Position numbers and translations under genes: made by a program
Origin: an uncultured Bacteroidales bacterium
Lineage (GTDB): Bacteria; Bacteroidota; Bacteroidia; Bacteroidales; ML635J-15
Assembly (NCBI GenBank): GCA_905234755.1
Contig: CAJOIT010000006.1
Span: forward strand, 62,001-126,000
DNA length: 64,000 bases
Direction: 5' to 3'
Notes under the pieces: model-generated
Told to the model about the DNA's origin: nothing
What the model saw: the letters and a program-made list of their open reading frames with translations, nothing else
Database searches by the model: none
Shown: positions 51,749 through 59,146 of the stretch, piece by piece
How positions within the stretch are numbered: the first letter of the stretch is position 1
Layout: each line of letters starts with the position of its first letter

Positions 51749-53209
51749 ATGAGGAAAAGAATAGGTATAATAATGTCACTATTTGTCTTTCTGCCACTGA
51801 TTTCAAATGCACAGGACTACGACGAGTATGTAAAACGGCAACAGGAAAATTTCTCGGCATTCAGCAATAGGGTTAATAAGGAATTCGACGAATGTCGCAA
51901 AAGAATGAACGCCGAGTATGCCGAAATGATGAAAAAGGCCTGGCAAAAGACAGATATGCAGAAAGCTGTACCTGCTCCAAAACCACCCGAGCCAACAAAA
52001 CCAACGGTAAAACCAGAGAACTCCACCACCCCAACAATGCGTGTGCAGCCAGCAAAGGTAGTGGAACTGCCAAGGTACGAAATGCCTATGCCAGAACGAC
52101 CAATAGAACTTCCTCTGGCGAAAGCTCCTAACTTCACATTTATGTTCCATAACACAAAATGCAAGGTGAGCCTCGCCAACGATATGAAAATATCGCTTGC
52201 CGATGCATACGAGCAGTCGGCTTCGGCGGCGTGGTCGGCAATGTCGGAAAAAGGTTATGATATGCTTGCTGGCGAATGCCTTTCGGAACGCGAACGCCTT
52301 GAACTGAACGACTGGGGCTACATAGAACTTGTAAAGGTGCTTGCCGAAAAGTTTCTTGGCAAGGGCAATGGTGCAACAATAATGCAAGCCTACATACTGG
52401 TACAGTCGGGCTACAAGGTAAGGCTTGCCCGCTGCGGCGAAAGACTGGCATTGCTCGTGCCGTTCACCAATCAGATATATGGTCGCCAGTACATTGAAAT
52501 AGAGGGGGAAAAATTCTACGACATTTATGGTTCGGGGAGCGGAACATATTATGTTTTCAATCGTTCGTTCAGCGGTGAAAAAACAGCATCTACAAGCATT
52601 ACCCACGAACCACAACTTGAATATCAGCCAAGCGACGAGAAGACTTTCGGTGCAAGGCGCTACCCCAACCTGAAGGTAAACCTGCAAACCAACAAAAACC
52701 TTATCGACTTTTATTCATCGTTTCCAGTTACCGACAACTGGAGCGGATACATAGGTGCATCGCTTAGCCAAAAGGTAAAGGACAAACTATATCCGGCACT
52801 AAAGGAGCAGATGAAAGGTCGAAATAGTATGGGATGTGTTACGCTATTGCTAAATTTTGTGCAAACAGCCTTTCAATACAAGTCCGACTGGGATCAGTTT
52901 GGATGCGAAAAACCATTTTTTGGCGATGAGCTGTTCTACTATCCATACTGCGACTGCGAGGACAGGTCAATCTTATTTTATATTCTTGTAAAAGAACTGG
53001 TAGGTGTTGATGTAGTGTTGCTCGATTATCCAGACCATATTGCCACTGCGGTTTGCCTGTCCGAAGAATATGACATAAAAGGCTGCTACTTTATGGTGGG
53101 CGGCAAGAAGTATTATATTTGCGACCCCACCTACATAGGTGCGTCAATAGGCGATTGCATGCAGCAGTACATAAATACCGCACCAAATATAATAAGGATT
53201 TCAAAGTAA
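51749..53209 (+). CDS. Exported transglutaminase-like cysteine protease-fold protein
   Basis: 486 residues with a signal peptide ending S-N-A-Q, then a coiled-coil and a proline-rich linker (P-K-P-P-E-P-T-K-P-T near residue 76). The C-terminal half has the transglutaminase-like triad order: Cys in Y-P-Y-C-D-C-E-D-R-S, His in Y-P-D-H-I-A-T-A-V and Asp in C-D-P-T-Y-I-G-A-S. The cluster context suggests processing or cross-linking of the surrounding secreted proteins, but that is inference. Confidence 0.7.
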   Translation: MRKRIGIIMSLFVFLPLISNAQDYDEYVKRQQENFSAFSNRVNKEFDECRKRMNAEYAEMMKKAWQKTDMQKAVPAPKPPEPTKPTVKPENSTTPTMRVQPAKVVELPRYEMPMPERPIELPLAKAPNFTFMFHNTKCKVSLANDMKISLADAYEQSASAAWSAMSEKGYDMLAGECLSERERLELNDWGYIELVKVLAEKFLGKGNGATIMQAYILVQSGYKVRLARCGERLALLVPFTNQIYGRQYIEIEGEKFYDIYGSGSGTYYVFNRSFSGEKTASTSITHEPQLEYQPSDEKTFGARRYPNLKVNLQTNKNLIDFYSSFPVTDNWSGYIGASLSQKVKDKLYPALKEQMKGRNSMGCVTLLLNFVQTAFQYKSDWDQFGCEKPFFGDELFYYPYCDCEDRSILFYILVKELVGVDVVLLDYPDHIATAVCLSEEYDIKGCYFMVGGKKYYICDPTYIGASIGDCMQQYINTAPNIIRISK

Positions 53210-53268
53210 ATTTTTCTGCAAAAAATAGATTGTGTGAGCAGTATTTTGATTCATAATGAGGTTTTGGG

Positions 53269-53311
53269 CGAATCCAAAAACCATAACGAATAATATGCGA
53301 AAATGTTTTGT
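53269..53311. repeat. 43-base repeat, copy 2
   Basis: Identical to 45089-45131. It lies just upstream of the ferredoxin promoter. Confidence 0.8.
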
Positions 53312-53331
53312 CGCGGATGAAAAAAAATAAC

Positions 53332-53339
53332 TACCTTTG
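53332..53339 (+). promoter_or_regulatory. -7 element for the ferredoxin gene
   Basis: TACCTTTG fits TAnnTTTG, 44 bases before the start codon at 53384. Confidence 0.65.
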
Positions 53340-53383
53340 CCAGCGAAATTTTCAGTATTAATTAATATTTAAATTTTAAAGAA

Positions 53384-53551
53384 ATGGCTTATAAAATCAG
53401 TAACGACTGCGTATCTTGCGGTACATGCGCTGGCGAATGCCCAACAGGCGCTATCAGCGAAGGAACTCCTTATGTAATCAACGCTAGCGAATGCGTATCT
53501 TGCGGTACTTGCGCAGGTGCATGCCCAGTTGGTGCAATTTCAGAGGAATAA
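53384..53551 (+). CDS. 2[4Fe-4S] ferredoxin
   Basis: A 55-residue electron carrier made of two near-identical halves, each with C-V-S-C-G-T-C-A-G-x-C-P and a following A-I-S. Two C-x2-C-x2-C-x3-C-P motifs hold two [4Fe-4S] clusters. Clostridial-type ferredoxins of this size serve pyruvate:ferredoxin oxidoreductase and hydrogenases in anaerobes, which suggests an anaerobic host. The open frame is short, but codon use, promoter and a perfect terminator support it. Confidence 0.95.
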   Translation: MAYKISNDCVSCGTCAGECPTGAISEGTPYVINASECVSCGTCAGACPVGAISEE

Positions 53552-53572
53552 TCGCAGTCTGAAAAAGAAACG

Positions 53573-53604
53573 ATAGGTTGTCGGCACTGGCAACCTATTT
53601 TTGT
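53573..53604 (+). terminator. Terminator of the ferredoxin gene
   Basis: ATAGGTTG pairs with CAACCTAT over a ten-base loop, followed by TTTTTG and TTTTT, 21 bases after the stop codon. Confidence 0.85.
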
Positions 53605-53611
53605 TTTTGAT

Positions 53612-53750
53612 TAGTAATGCTTCGCACCCTGAGCTTGTCGAAGGGTTGCCTAAAAATAGAAGCTATAATATTACGAACCCTTCGCTTCGACTACGCTCAG
53701 CGGGCGGATTATAAAAGGCTCAATGAGCGAAAGCTCAGGGGGCGAAGATA
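53612..53750. repeat. Dispersed CTTCGAC/AGCTCAGGG repeats
   Basis: CACCCTGAGCTTGTCGAAGGG (53627-53647) and a CTTCGACTACGCTCAGCGGGCGG-type unit near 53684-53706 form inverted pairs. The same family occurs at 30.6, 39.2 and 39.9 kb. They are short intergenic repeats with no coding content. Confidence 0.65.
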
Positions 53751-53769
53751 ACACAAATTTTCAATAATT

Positions 53770-53958
53770 ATGCAAAAGACTTGTCCAGAATGCAACAAGA
53801 CATTTGAATGTTCGCAAAGCGAAAACTGCTGGTGTACACGCATCACTATTCCAGAAAATATAGCCAACTATTTGAAAGGCAAATACTTCGACTGTCTTTG
53901 CGAGGATTGCATTACCAAAATTTTAAAAAACAAGGAAAAAATTTTGCAGGGTAAATAA
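53770..53958 (+). CDS. Small cysteine-rich CWC-type protein
   Basis: 62 residues with C-P-E-C-N-K-T-F-E-C, the C-W-C motif and C-L-C-E-D-C in the second half, which are the marks of the cysteine-rich CWC family. The cysteines probably bind zinc. Role unknown. The frame runs to within 26 bases of the tRNA-Cys gene. Confidence 0.85.
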   Translation: MQKTCPECNKTFECSQSENCWCTRITIPENIANYLKGKYFDCLCEDCITKILKNKEKILQGK

Positions 53959-53965
53959 AATGCAC

Positions 53966-53973
53966 TACCTTTG
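53966..53973 (+). promoter_or_regulatory. -7 element for tRNA-Cys
   Basis: TACCTTTG fits TAnnTTTG and lies ten bases before the mature tRNA. Confidence 0.65.
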
Positions 53974-53983
53974 CACCCGCTTA

Positions 53984-54054
53984 GGTACCTTGGCCGAGTG
54001 GTGAGGCACCAGTCTGCAAAACTGGGTACTGCAGTTCGATTCTGCAAGGTACCT
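53984..54054 (+). tRNA. tRNA-Cys (GCA)
   Basis: Acceptor GGTACCT pairs with AGGTACC; the anticodon loop is C-T-GCA-A-A; T arm GTTCGAT; discriminator U73 as expected for cysteine tRNA. CCA is not encoded, so it must be added by the CCA enzyme. The neighbouring initiator tRNA does encode CCA. Confidence 0.93.
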
Positions 54055-54060
54055 CAAAAC

Positions 54061-54090
54061 AAAAAGACATCCAATTGGGTGTCTTTTTTT
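54061..54090 (+). terminator. Terminator after tRNA-Cys
   Basis: AGACATCC pairs with GGGTGTCT (one G-U pair) over a four-base loop, with a T-run behind. Confidence 0.8.
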
Positions 54091-54149
54091 ATTTTGCGGA
54101 AATTAAAAATTCACCTATTTTAGCATCGTAAATTTTAAAATTTAGTAAG

Positions 54150-55037
54150 ATGAAAAAGTTTTGTTTATTCGTATTCATTGCATTGACAAGCGCATATTCG
54201 TTTGCACAGAATGCATCGGTGACATTTGAAAGTGAAAGAAGCGAACGTTTCTGGGTTTACATAAATGGTAAGCAACAAAACCATCATCCAGAATCTTTTA
54301 TACAAGTTGATGGACTATATGCCGATTGGGACTACAATATCCGCATAGTAGTGGAAAACAAGCGCAGGTCGGAAATGACAACTGTAATGCGCCTGCACCA
54401 TGGAAACAACAACTATTCGCTAAACTGTAATTCAAGGAGTGGACAAATAAACCTTAATCAGAAACATGGCAACTATCCACCTCATCCGCAAAATGGTAAT
54501 CACAACCAGCACGGAAATCATGGTCAACAGCCTCCTCACGGTCAATATCCACCACAGGGCAATTATCCACCACAACATCCTAATGGACAGTATCCTCCGC
54601 AGGGAAACTTCCCTCCACAAGGAAACTTTCCTCCACAGGGACAGTTCCCTCCTCAGGGCGAACATCACGACCATCATAATCCACCACAAAATCCGAACCA
54701 ACCGCCACAAGTTATAGTTGTTGAACAAGCACCGGCAGAACCTGTAATAATGCCATGCTCGGATGCTGATTTCATTGAAGCAAAACATACAATTGAGAAT
54801 GCCGATTTCGAGCAGACTAAACTTACTATTGCAAAACAAATAGTTGCATCGGAATTGATGACAGCAAGTCAGTTGGCAGAAATTGCACGATTGTTTGATT
54901 TTGAACAAACAAAACTCGAATTTTTGAAATATGCTTACCAATATTGTTACGACCAGAACAAGTACTATTTGGTAAACAATGTATTTGATTTCTCTTCTTC
55001 GGTTGACGAGTTGAACAAATATATAAGCAGACAATAA
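54150..55037 (+). CDS. Secreted DUF4476-domain protein with proline-glutamine-rich linker
   Basis: 295 residues with a signal peptide ending S-F-A-Q. A beta-rich N-terminal part (about 20-105) precedes a low-complexity linker (about 108-190) of Y-P-P-Q-G-N/Q-F units and histidines. The C-terminal 95 residues (from M-P-C-S-D-A-D-F) match DUF4476: L-T-I-A-K-Q-I-V-A and A-R-L-F-D-F-E-Q-T-K-L-E-F. Found in many Bacteroidota exported proteins. The DNA repeats of the linker are CCACAGGG-like and prone to length change. Confidence 0.85.
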   Translation: MKKFCLFVFIALTSAYSFAQNASVTFESERSERFWVYINGKQQNHHPESFIQVDGLYADWDYNIRIVVENKRRSEMTTVMRLHHGNNNYSLNCNSRSGQINLNQKHGNYPPHPQNGNHNQHGNHGQQPPHGQYPPQGNYPPQHPNGQYPPQGNFPPQGNFPPQGQFPPQGEHHDHHNPPQNPNQPPQVIVVEQAPAEPVIMPCSDADFIEAKHTIENADFEQTKLTIAKQIVASELMTASQLAEIARLFDFEQTKLEFLKYAYQYCYDQNKYYLVNNVFDFSSSVDELNKYISRQ

Positions 55038-55047
55038 TATCCTTATA

Positions 55048-55800
55048 ATGACAACAGAAAATTGTAACTACAAGATAGCATTGTTAATAGATGCCGAAAA
55101 CATCTCTAACAAATATGCAGATGGCATAATGAACAGCCTTACCCGTTACGGCAGAGTGATAGTAAAAAATGCGTATGTATCAGTTGATGACAAAGGTGCC
55201 GTTACGCCCAATGCGTGGATACATACATGCAAGAACAAAGGTATGCACCTAGTAACACAAACTCGCAACGCATCAGGAAAAAACTGCGTGGATTCCAAAC
55301 TGATAATAGATGCAATGGATATTTTGCATTTAAATACAGATGTTGATTGTTTCTGTTTGGTTTCGAGCGACAGTGACTTCACCACTTTGGCATCCCGTCT
55401 TCGCGAGACAGGCAAGTACCTTATAGGAATGGGCGAAAAGAAGACCATTGTTACGCTTCGTAAGGCATGCGATGAATTTATTGAGCTTGAACGGGTTACA
55501 CCAGATGAGTCGCTCGACAAGTATCGTAAAGCTGTTGCCGAAGGCGAAGATATACCGCCAGTTTCGAAGGAATTCATTGCAAGTGCAGTCCGTCGTATGG
55601 TTGCCGACAACATGGCAAACGACAGGGTTACAAACCTTAGCGAAATAGGATCGCGACTGAAAAAGATGTACCCCGACTTCGACTCGCGAAACTACAAATT
55701 TTCGCAGTTGGGCAAGTTCCTTGCGTCCCTTGACGGATTGAGCGTAAATAACTCCGAGGTTGAGTTGGTTGCATTGAAGAAGAAAAAAGGTAACAAATAG
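55048..55800 (+). CDS. NYN-domain (LabA-like) RNase with OST-HTH/LOTUS domain
   Basis: 250 residues. The NYN PIN-like domain (residues about 8-155) shows A-L-L-I-D-A-E-N (first acid), D-S-K-L-I-I-D-A-M-D and C-L-V-S-S-D-S-D-F, which line the metal-dependent ribonuclease site. An OST-HTH/LOTUS region follows (about 180-240, with L-S-E-I-G-S-R-L-K-K and F-S-Q-L-G-K-F-L). Such proteins probably cut or bind RNA. It starts ten bases after the DUF4476 gene; the link between the two is unclear. Confidence 0.88.
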   Translation: MTTENCNYKIALLIDAENISNKYADGIMNSLTRYGRVIVKNAYVSVDDKGAVTPNAWIHTCKNKGMHLVTQTRNASGKNCVDSKLIIDAMDILHLNTDVDCFCLVSSDSDFTTLASRLRETGKYLIGMGEKKTIVTLRKACDEFIELERVTPDESLDKYRKAVAEGEDIPPVSKEFIASAVRRMVADNMANDRVTNLSEIGSRLKKMYPDFDSRNYKFSQLGKFLASLDGLSVNNSEVELVALKKKKGNK

Positions 55801-55820
55801 GTTAGCCCTTTCATATAGGC

Positions 55821-56918
55821 ATGATTATAACCTTGGCAATAATAACTGTCATTTATGTCTTGCTGATATTGGCATTCGGTTATTATTGGCTTGAGGATGA
55901 GGATGTTAAATTGTTTTCGACAGATGCTGAAAAACCTCTTGTGAGTGTGATTGTTGCATTCAGGAACGAGGAGAAAAACCTTCCTGCATTGATTGACAGC
56001 CTTCTTACACAGACATATACAAATTGCGAATTTGTTCTTGTCGATGATCATAGCGATGATAATTCGCTGGCTATTGCAAAATCGTTTTCCGATTCAAGGT
56101 TAAAGATAATTTCTGCTGGCGATGAGGTTATAGGCAAGAAGTCAGCATTGAGGTTAGGTTACGAAAGTTCATCAGGCGACATACTTTTTTTTACCGATGC
56201 CGACTGCGTGTTAGGCAGCAGATGCATTGAAACAACCGTTGCGAAAATGCATTCCGAAAAATGTCAAATGGTATGTGGACCAGTGCGTTATTTTCATAAA
56301 AAAGGATTCTTTCAAGGTCTTATGCAACTTGAATTTCTTTCCCTTACAGGCAGTGGCGCATCGGGATTTTTTATGGGCAGACCGTTTATGTGCAATGGTG
56401 CCAATCTTGCCGTTGAGCGAAAGGTTTATGCCGAAGCCGATTTAAATCCGAAATATTCATCTGGTGATGATGTTTTTCTGCTACATTATGCTCATAGTAA
56501 GTATAAGGTAGGTTTTGTGCAAAGCGGAGAATGTATTGTCGAAACGCAAGGACCTAGTGGAATTTGTGACTTTTTCAAGCAGAGGGTAAGATGGGCATCG
56601 AAAGCAGGAGGATATAAGAATGGATTTGCAATTTTTGTCTCGTCTTTGATTTTTCTGATGTCGCTCGCGCTGATTGTCGCCTTTGTGTCGGGTTGCATAA
56701 ATCCGATATATTTTATAGTGTATTTCTGTTTGCTGATGATGAAATTTGCAGTTGATACATATTTTATTATTCCTGTGTTGCGATTTTACCGCGTGGGCAG
56801 ATTATGGTGGGCAATCCTTCCGTTGACGCTCATTTATCCGATTTACATTGTGTCTGTTGCCGTGGCATCGTTGTTTTATAGGCCGATATGGAAGGGGCGG
56901 AAAATTTGTGTAAGATAA
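55821..56918 (+). CDS. Membrane-bound GT2 glycosyltransferase
   Basis: 365 residues: an N-terminal membrane segment, a GT2 domain beginning P-L-V-S-V-I-V-A-F-R-N-E-E with F-V-L-V-D-D-H-S-D and F-F-T-D-A-D-C (nucleotide-sugar acids), then Q-R-V-R-W-A-S-K (QxxRW, the processive or chitin-synthase-like motif), and three C-terminal membrane segments. This layout is typical of transferases that make membrane glycolipids or polysaccharide. It starts 20 bases after the NYN gene. Confidence 0.9.
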   Translation: MIITLAIITVIYVLLILAFGYYWLEDEDVKLFSTDAEKPLVSVIVAFRNEEKNLPALIDSLLTQTYTNCEFVLVDDHSDDNSLAIAKSFSDSRLKIISAGDEVIGKKSALRLGYESSSGDILFFTDADCVLGSRCIETTVAKMHSEKCQMVCGPVRYFHKKGFFQGLMQLEFLSLTGSGASGFFMGRPFMCNGANLAVERKVYAEADLNPKYSSGDDVFLLHYAHSKYKVGFVQSGECIVETQGPSGICDFFKQRVRWASKAGGYKNGFAIFVSSLIFLMSLALIVAFVSGCINPIYFIVYFCLLMMKFAVDTYFIIPVLRFYRVGRLWWAILPLTLIYPIYIVSVAVASLFYRPIWKGRKICVR

Positions 56919-56928
56919 AATCAATAAA

Positions 56929-58359
56929 ATGCCAAGTAGCGACACTGATATATCATCATCGGGCAAGGTAGCGGTGCAGAATATCCGCGTTTCAGACAAG
57001 TTTACTGACTTTGCCGAACTGCCATCTAAGGGGCATTGTCGCCTGATGAAAGCCCAGCGCTACGGTATATGGAATGTGTTGAAAGGTTTGAAGCCAGAAT
57101 ATACTGCCGACAAGCAGTTTGCGCAGATGCTCACCAAGGAGTACACGCTGATGGTCGGAATGAACCATCCCAACATTGTGCGCACCTACGGACACGAAAA
57201 TGTTCCCGAACTGGGAGAATGCATAATTATGGAGTATGTGGATGGGCGAACTTTGGCGGATTTTGTACGCGAAAACCCATCTGCAGCGCAATGCAGACAA
57301 GTAGCCGAAGAACTTTTGGCTGCGCTTGCCTATTGCCACAAGAAGCAAATTGTCCATCAGGACTTGAAACCGTCCAACATTCTTATTACCCACGATGGCG
57401 ACCATGTCAAAATCATCGATTTCGGACTGTCCGACAGCCACGAATGGGCAATTCTGAAAGAACCTGCATACACAAAGGCCTACGCAGCACCCGAACAGCT
57501 TGCTGGCGAGGAAGTTGACAATCGTACCGACATCTACGCTTTCGGCATTATACTTAGGCAACTGTTCCCGAAACGCTATGGACGCGTTATCCGCAAGTGC
57601 CTGCAACCACAGCGCGAAAAACGGTATTCTTCGGCAGAGGCAGTACTCAATGACATTAAACGCACCGACAGCAGAAGAAAGTGGATGCCCATTGTCGCAA
57701 TTGTATTCGTCATTTTAATTGGATTGGCAATATTTATCGGCAGGCAGTTCGTTCAAAAGGAAGAACCTGCGGTGATGATTCCCGATACTCCAGCCGTTGA
57801 GCATAATGACAAAGATTCTCTGCTTGTTGAGCATAGTGACAAAGATTCTCTGCCTGTGGAAAATCTAGCAACGAAAGATTTTAAACAGCAAACAAAGCCG
57901 AATGTTGTTGAAAAGCCTGTTGTACAGGAAAATGTTGCTACAAATAGCGACGACGAACTTCTCAACCTCTACATTGCCAATATAAAGTCGGAACTCGACA
58001 GCATACAGAAGCCATTCGACGAGGAAATAGAGTCTGGAGCAATAGTTTACAGTGAAACATTCTTTGTTCATAGAGCCATTACACTTTACAAGATACTCAT
58101 TCATATAGAGCAACGCCGACAGAAACTGCCGAGAGACAAGCAAAAAATATTTAGACAACATGTCAATGACTCGTGGTTTGATATGGTAAACAGTTATGAA
58201 GAATATGACTCTGTGTACAAAAGCTATTATTCGCTACATAGCGAAGGTAAAATTTCTGATGAGGAGTATGATAAATTGAATGAAGAGTTTGATACTGAAG
58301 AGTCGGAAGTGCTTAGGCTAGGACATTTGTATGCAAAAGAAAGCCGAAAGAATCTCTGA
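56929..58359 (+). CDS. Single-pass Ser/Thr protein kinase (non-RD)
   Basis: 476 residues. The cytoplasmic kinase domain covers about residues 20-246: candidate ATP-anchoring lysine K52 in V-L-K, catalytic H143-Q144-D145-L-K-P-S-N, D164-F-G and A-P-E (187-189). The catalytic arginine of HRD is replaced by Gln, so it is a non-RD kinase. The glycine-rich loop is poorly preserved. A membrane segment (about 252-271) separates it from an extracytoplasmic acidic region with two copies of H-N/S-D-K-D-S-L and a coiled-coil-like tail. Its stop is adjacent to the stop of the opposite DNA-binding-like gene. Confidence 0.85.
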   Translation: MPSSDTDISSSGKVAVQNIRVSDKFTDFAELPSKGHCRLMKAQRYGIWNVLKGLKPEYTADKQFAQMLTKEYTLMVGMNHPNIVRTYGHENVPELGECIIMEYVDGRTLADFVRENPSAAQCRQVAEELLAALAYCHKKQIVHQDLKPSNILITHDGDHVKIIDFGLSDSHEWAILKEPAYTKAYAAPEQLAGEEVDNRTDIYAFGIILRQLFPKRYGRVIRKCLQPQREKRYSSAEAVLNDIKRTDSRRKWMPIVAIVFVILIGLAIFIGRQFVQKEEPAVMIPDTPAVEHNDKDSLLVEHSDKDSLPVENLATKDFKQQTKPNVVEKPVVQENVATNSDDELLNLYIANIKSELDSIQKPFDEEIESGAIVYSETFFVHRAITLYKILIHIEQRRQKLPRDKQKIFRQHVNDSWFDMVNSYEEYDSVYKSYYSLHSEGKISDEEYDKLNEEFDTEESEVLRLGHLYAKESRKNL

Positions 58360-58929
58360 TTATGCTTTGCTTACATTTGTAAGTCCGCCCTTGTTGCCAA
58401 TTACAAACAGTTCCTTTGTGCCGTCGTTGAGTATGTGTTCCACATATAATGGTTCGTTGAGCGTGAAGCGTTCGCAGAGGAAAGAATCTCCAACTTTCAA
58501 TTTCGCATTTTCCGATTCGGTCACATCAAACCGATTGTCGCCTTTGTAGCAAAGTTTTAGTCGTCGGTTGGGATTCCAGCGTATTTCTACCTTGTCGTCG
58601 GCGGTCAATTCGTTCGAATACAACGATTTTGCTACCACTCGGTGCGACGACTGCACACTATCGGTTTCGCAGTAGTCGGTTACAAAGGTTTCCCAGTCGG
58701 GGAAGCCTACGAAGCGAGCCAAAACATCAAGTGTTACTGTGCGTACAGAGGCATAACCATCAACATACCCCCAAATTCTTTTTAGTGTGGATGTGCTAAC
58801 TGTTTCTTTCAGTCTTCCTTGTATTTCTCCCGACAGGAATATGAAGTCGGTGGATGTCTTTATGCTATGGCCTGCCGATTCCGATACTAACTGGCGCAAA
58901 AGTGCAATATGTTGTGGATTCAATGACAT
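58360..58929 (-). CDS. Putative DNA-binding regulator of Bacteroidota type
   Basis: 189 residues. The N-terminal 90 residues are helical, with S-T-L-K-R-I-W-G-Y-V-D-G-Y and T-L-D-V-L-A-R-F-V-G-F-P-D-W, a pattern seen in many Bacteroidota proteins that probably bind DNA. The C-terminal part is strand-rich with no named family (R-L-K-L-C-Y-K-G-D-N-R-F). The gene ends one base from the kinase gene in the opposite direction. The pair may be a signalling module, but co-transcription is excluded. Confidence 0.62.
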   Translation of the reverse strand: MSLNPQHIALLRQLVSESAGHSIKTSTDFIFLSGEIQGRLKETVSTSTLKRIWGYVDGYASVRTVTLDVLARFVGFPDWETFVTDYCETDSVQSSHRVVAKSLYSNELTADDKVEIRWNPNRRLKLCYKGDNRFDVTESENAKLKVGDSFLCERFTLNEPLYVEHILNDGTKELFVIGNKGGLTNVSKA

Positions 58930-58954
58930 ATTTCTTACAACTAATTTTTGGGGG

Positions 58955-58962
58955 CAAAGATA
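58955..58962 (-). promoter_or_regulatory. -7 element for the regulator gene
   Basis: Minus-strand TATCTTTG fits TAnnTTTG, 26 bases upstream of the ATG at 58929. Confidence 0.55.
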
Positions 58963-59046
58963 GCACAGATTATAAAGTGAGAATAATTCTTTTAAGGTTC
59001 TTTTTGTGTGTTCAATTAGTGTTTTTTTATGTTATAGAAATAAATA

Positions 59047-59134
59047 GGTGTCAAAATGTTACAAAAAATAATAATTGTTGGTGTCAAAATATTACAAAAA
59101 AGTTGTATTTTTGCTGTCGATTTATTACAAATAA
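59047..59134 (+). repeat. 33-base-spaced direct repeats before the AAA/DUF4143 gene
   Basis: GGTGTCAAAATGTTACAAAA (59047-) recurs at 59080 with one base changed, and a degenerate third copy begins at 59113. All three are 33 bases apart, about three helical turns. The repeats overlap the promoter region. Confidence 0.6.
59106..59113 (+). promoter_or_regulatory. -7 element for the AAA/DUF4143 gene
   Basis: TATTTTTG fits TAnnTTTG, 34 bases before the start codon at 59147, between repeats 2 and 3. Confidence 0.6.
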
Positions 59135-59146
59135 AATGATATTATC

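Noticed and set aside
51803..52687. 294-codon open frame antisense to the transglutaminase-like gene
   Set aside because: Composition is unlike a protein and it lies wholly opposite a gene with signal peptide and conserved triad.
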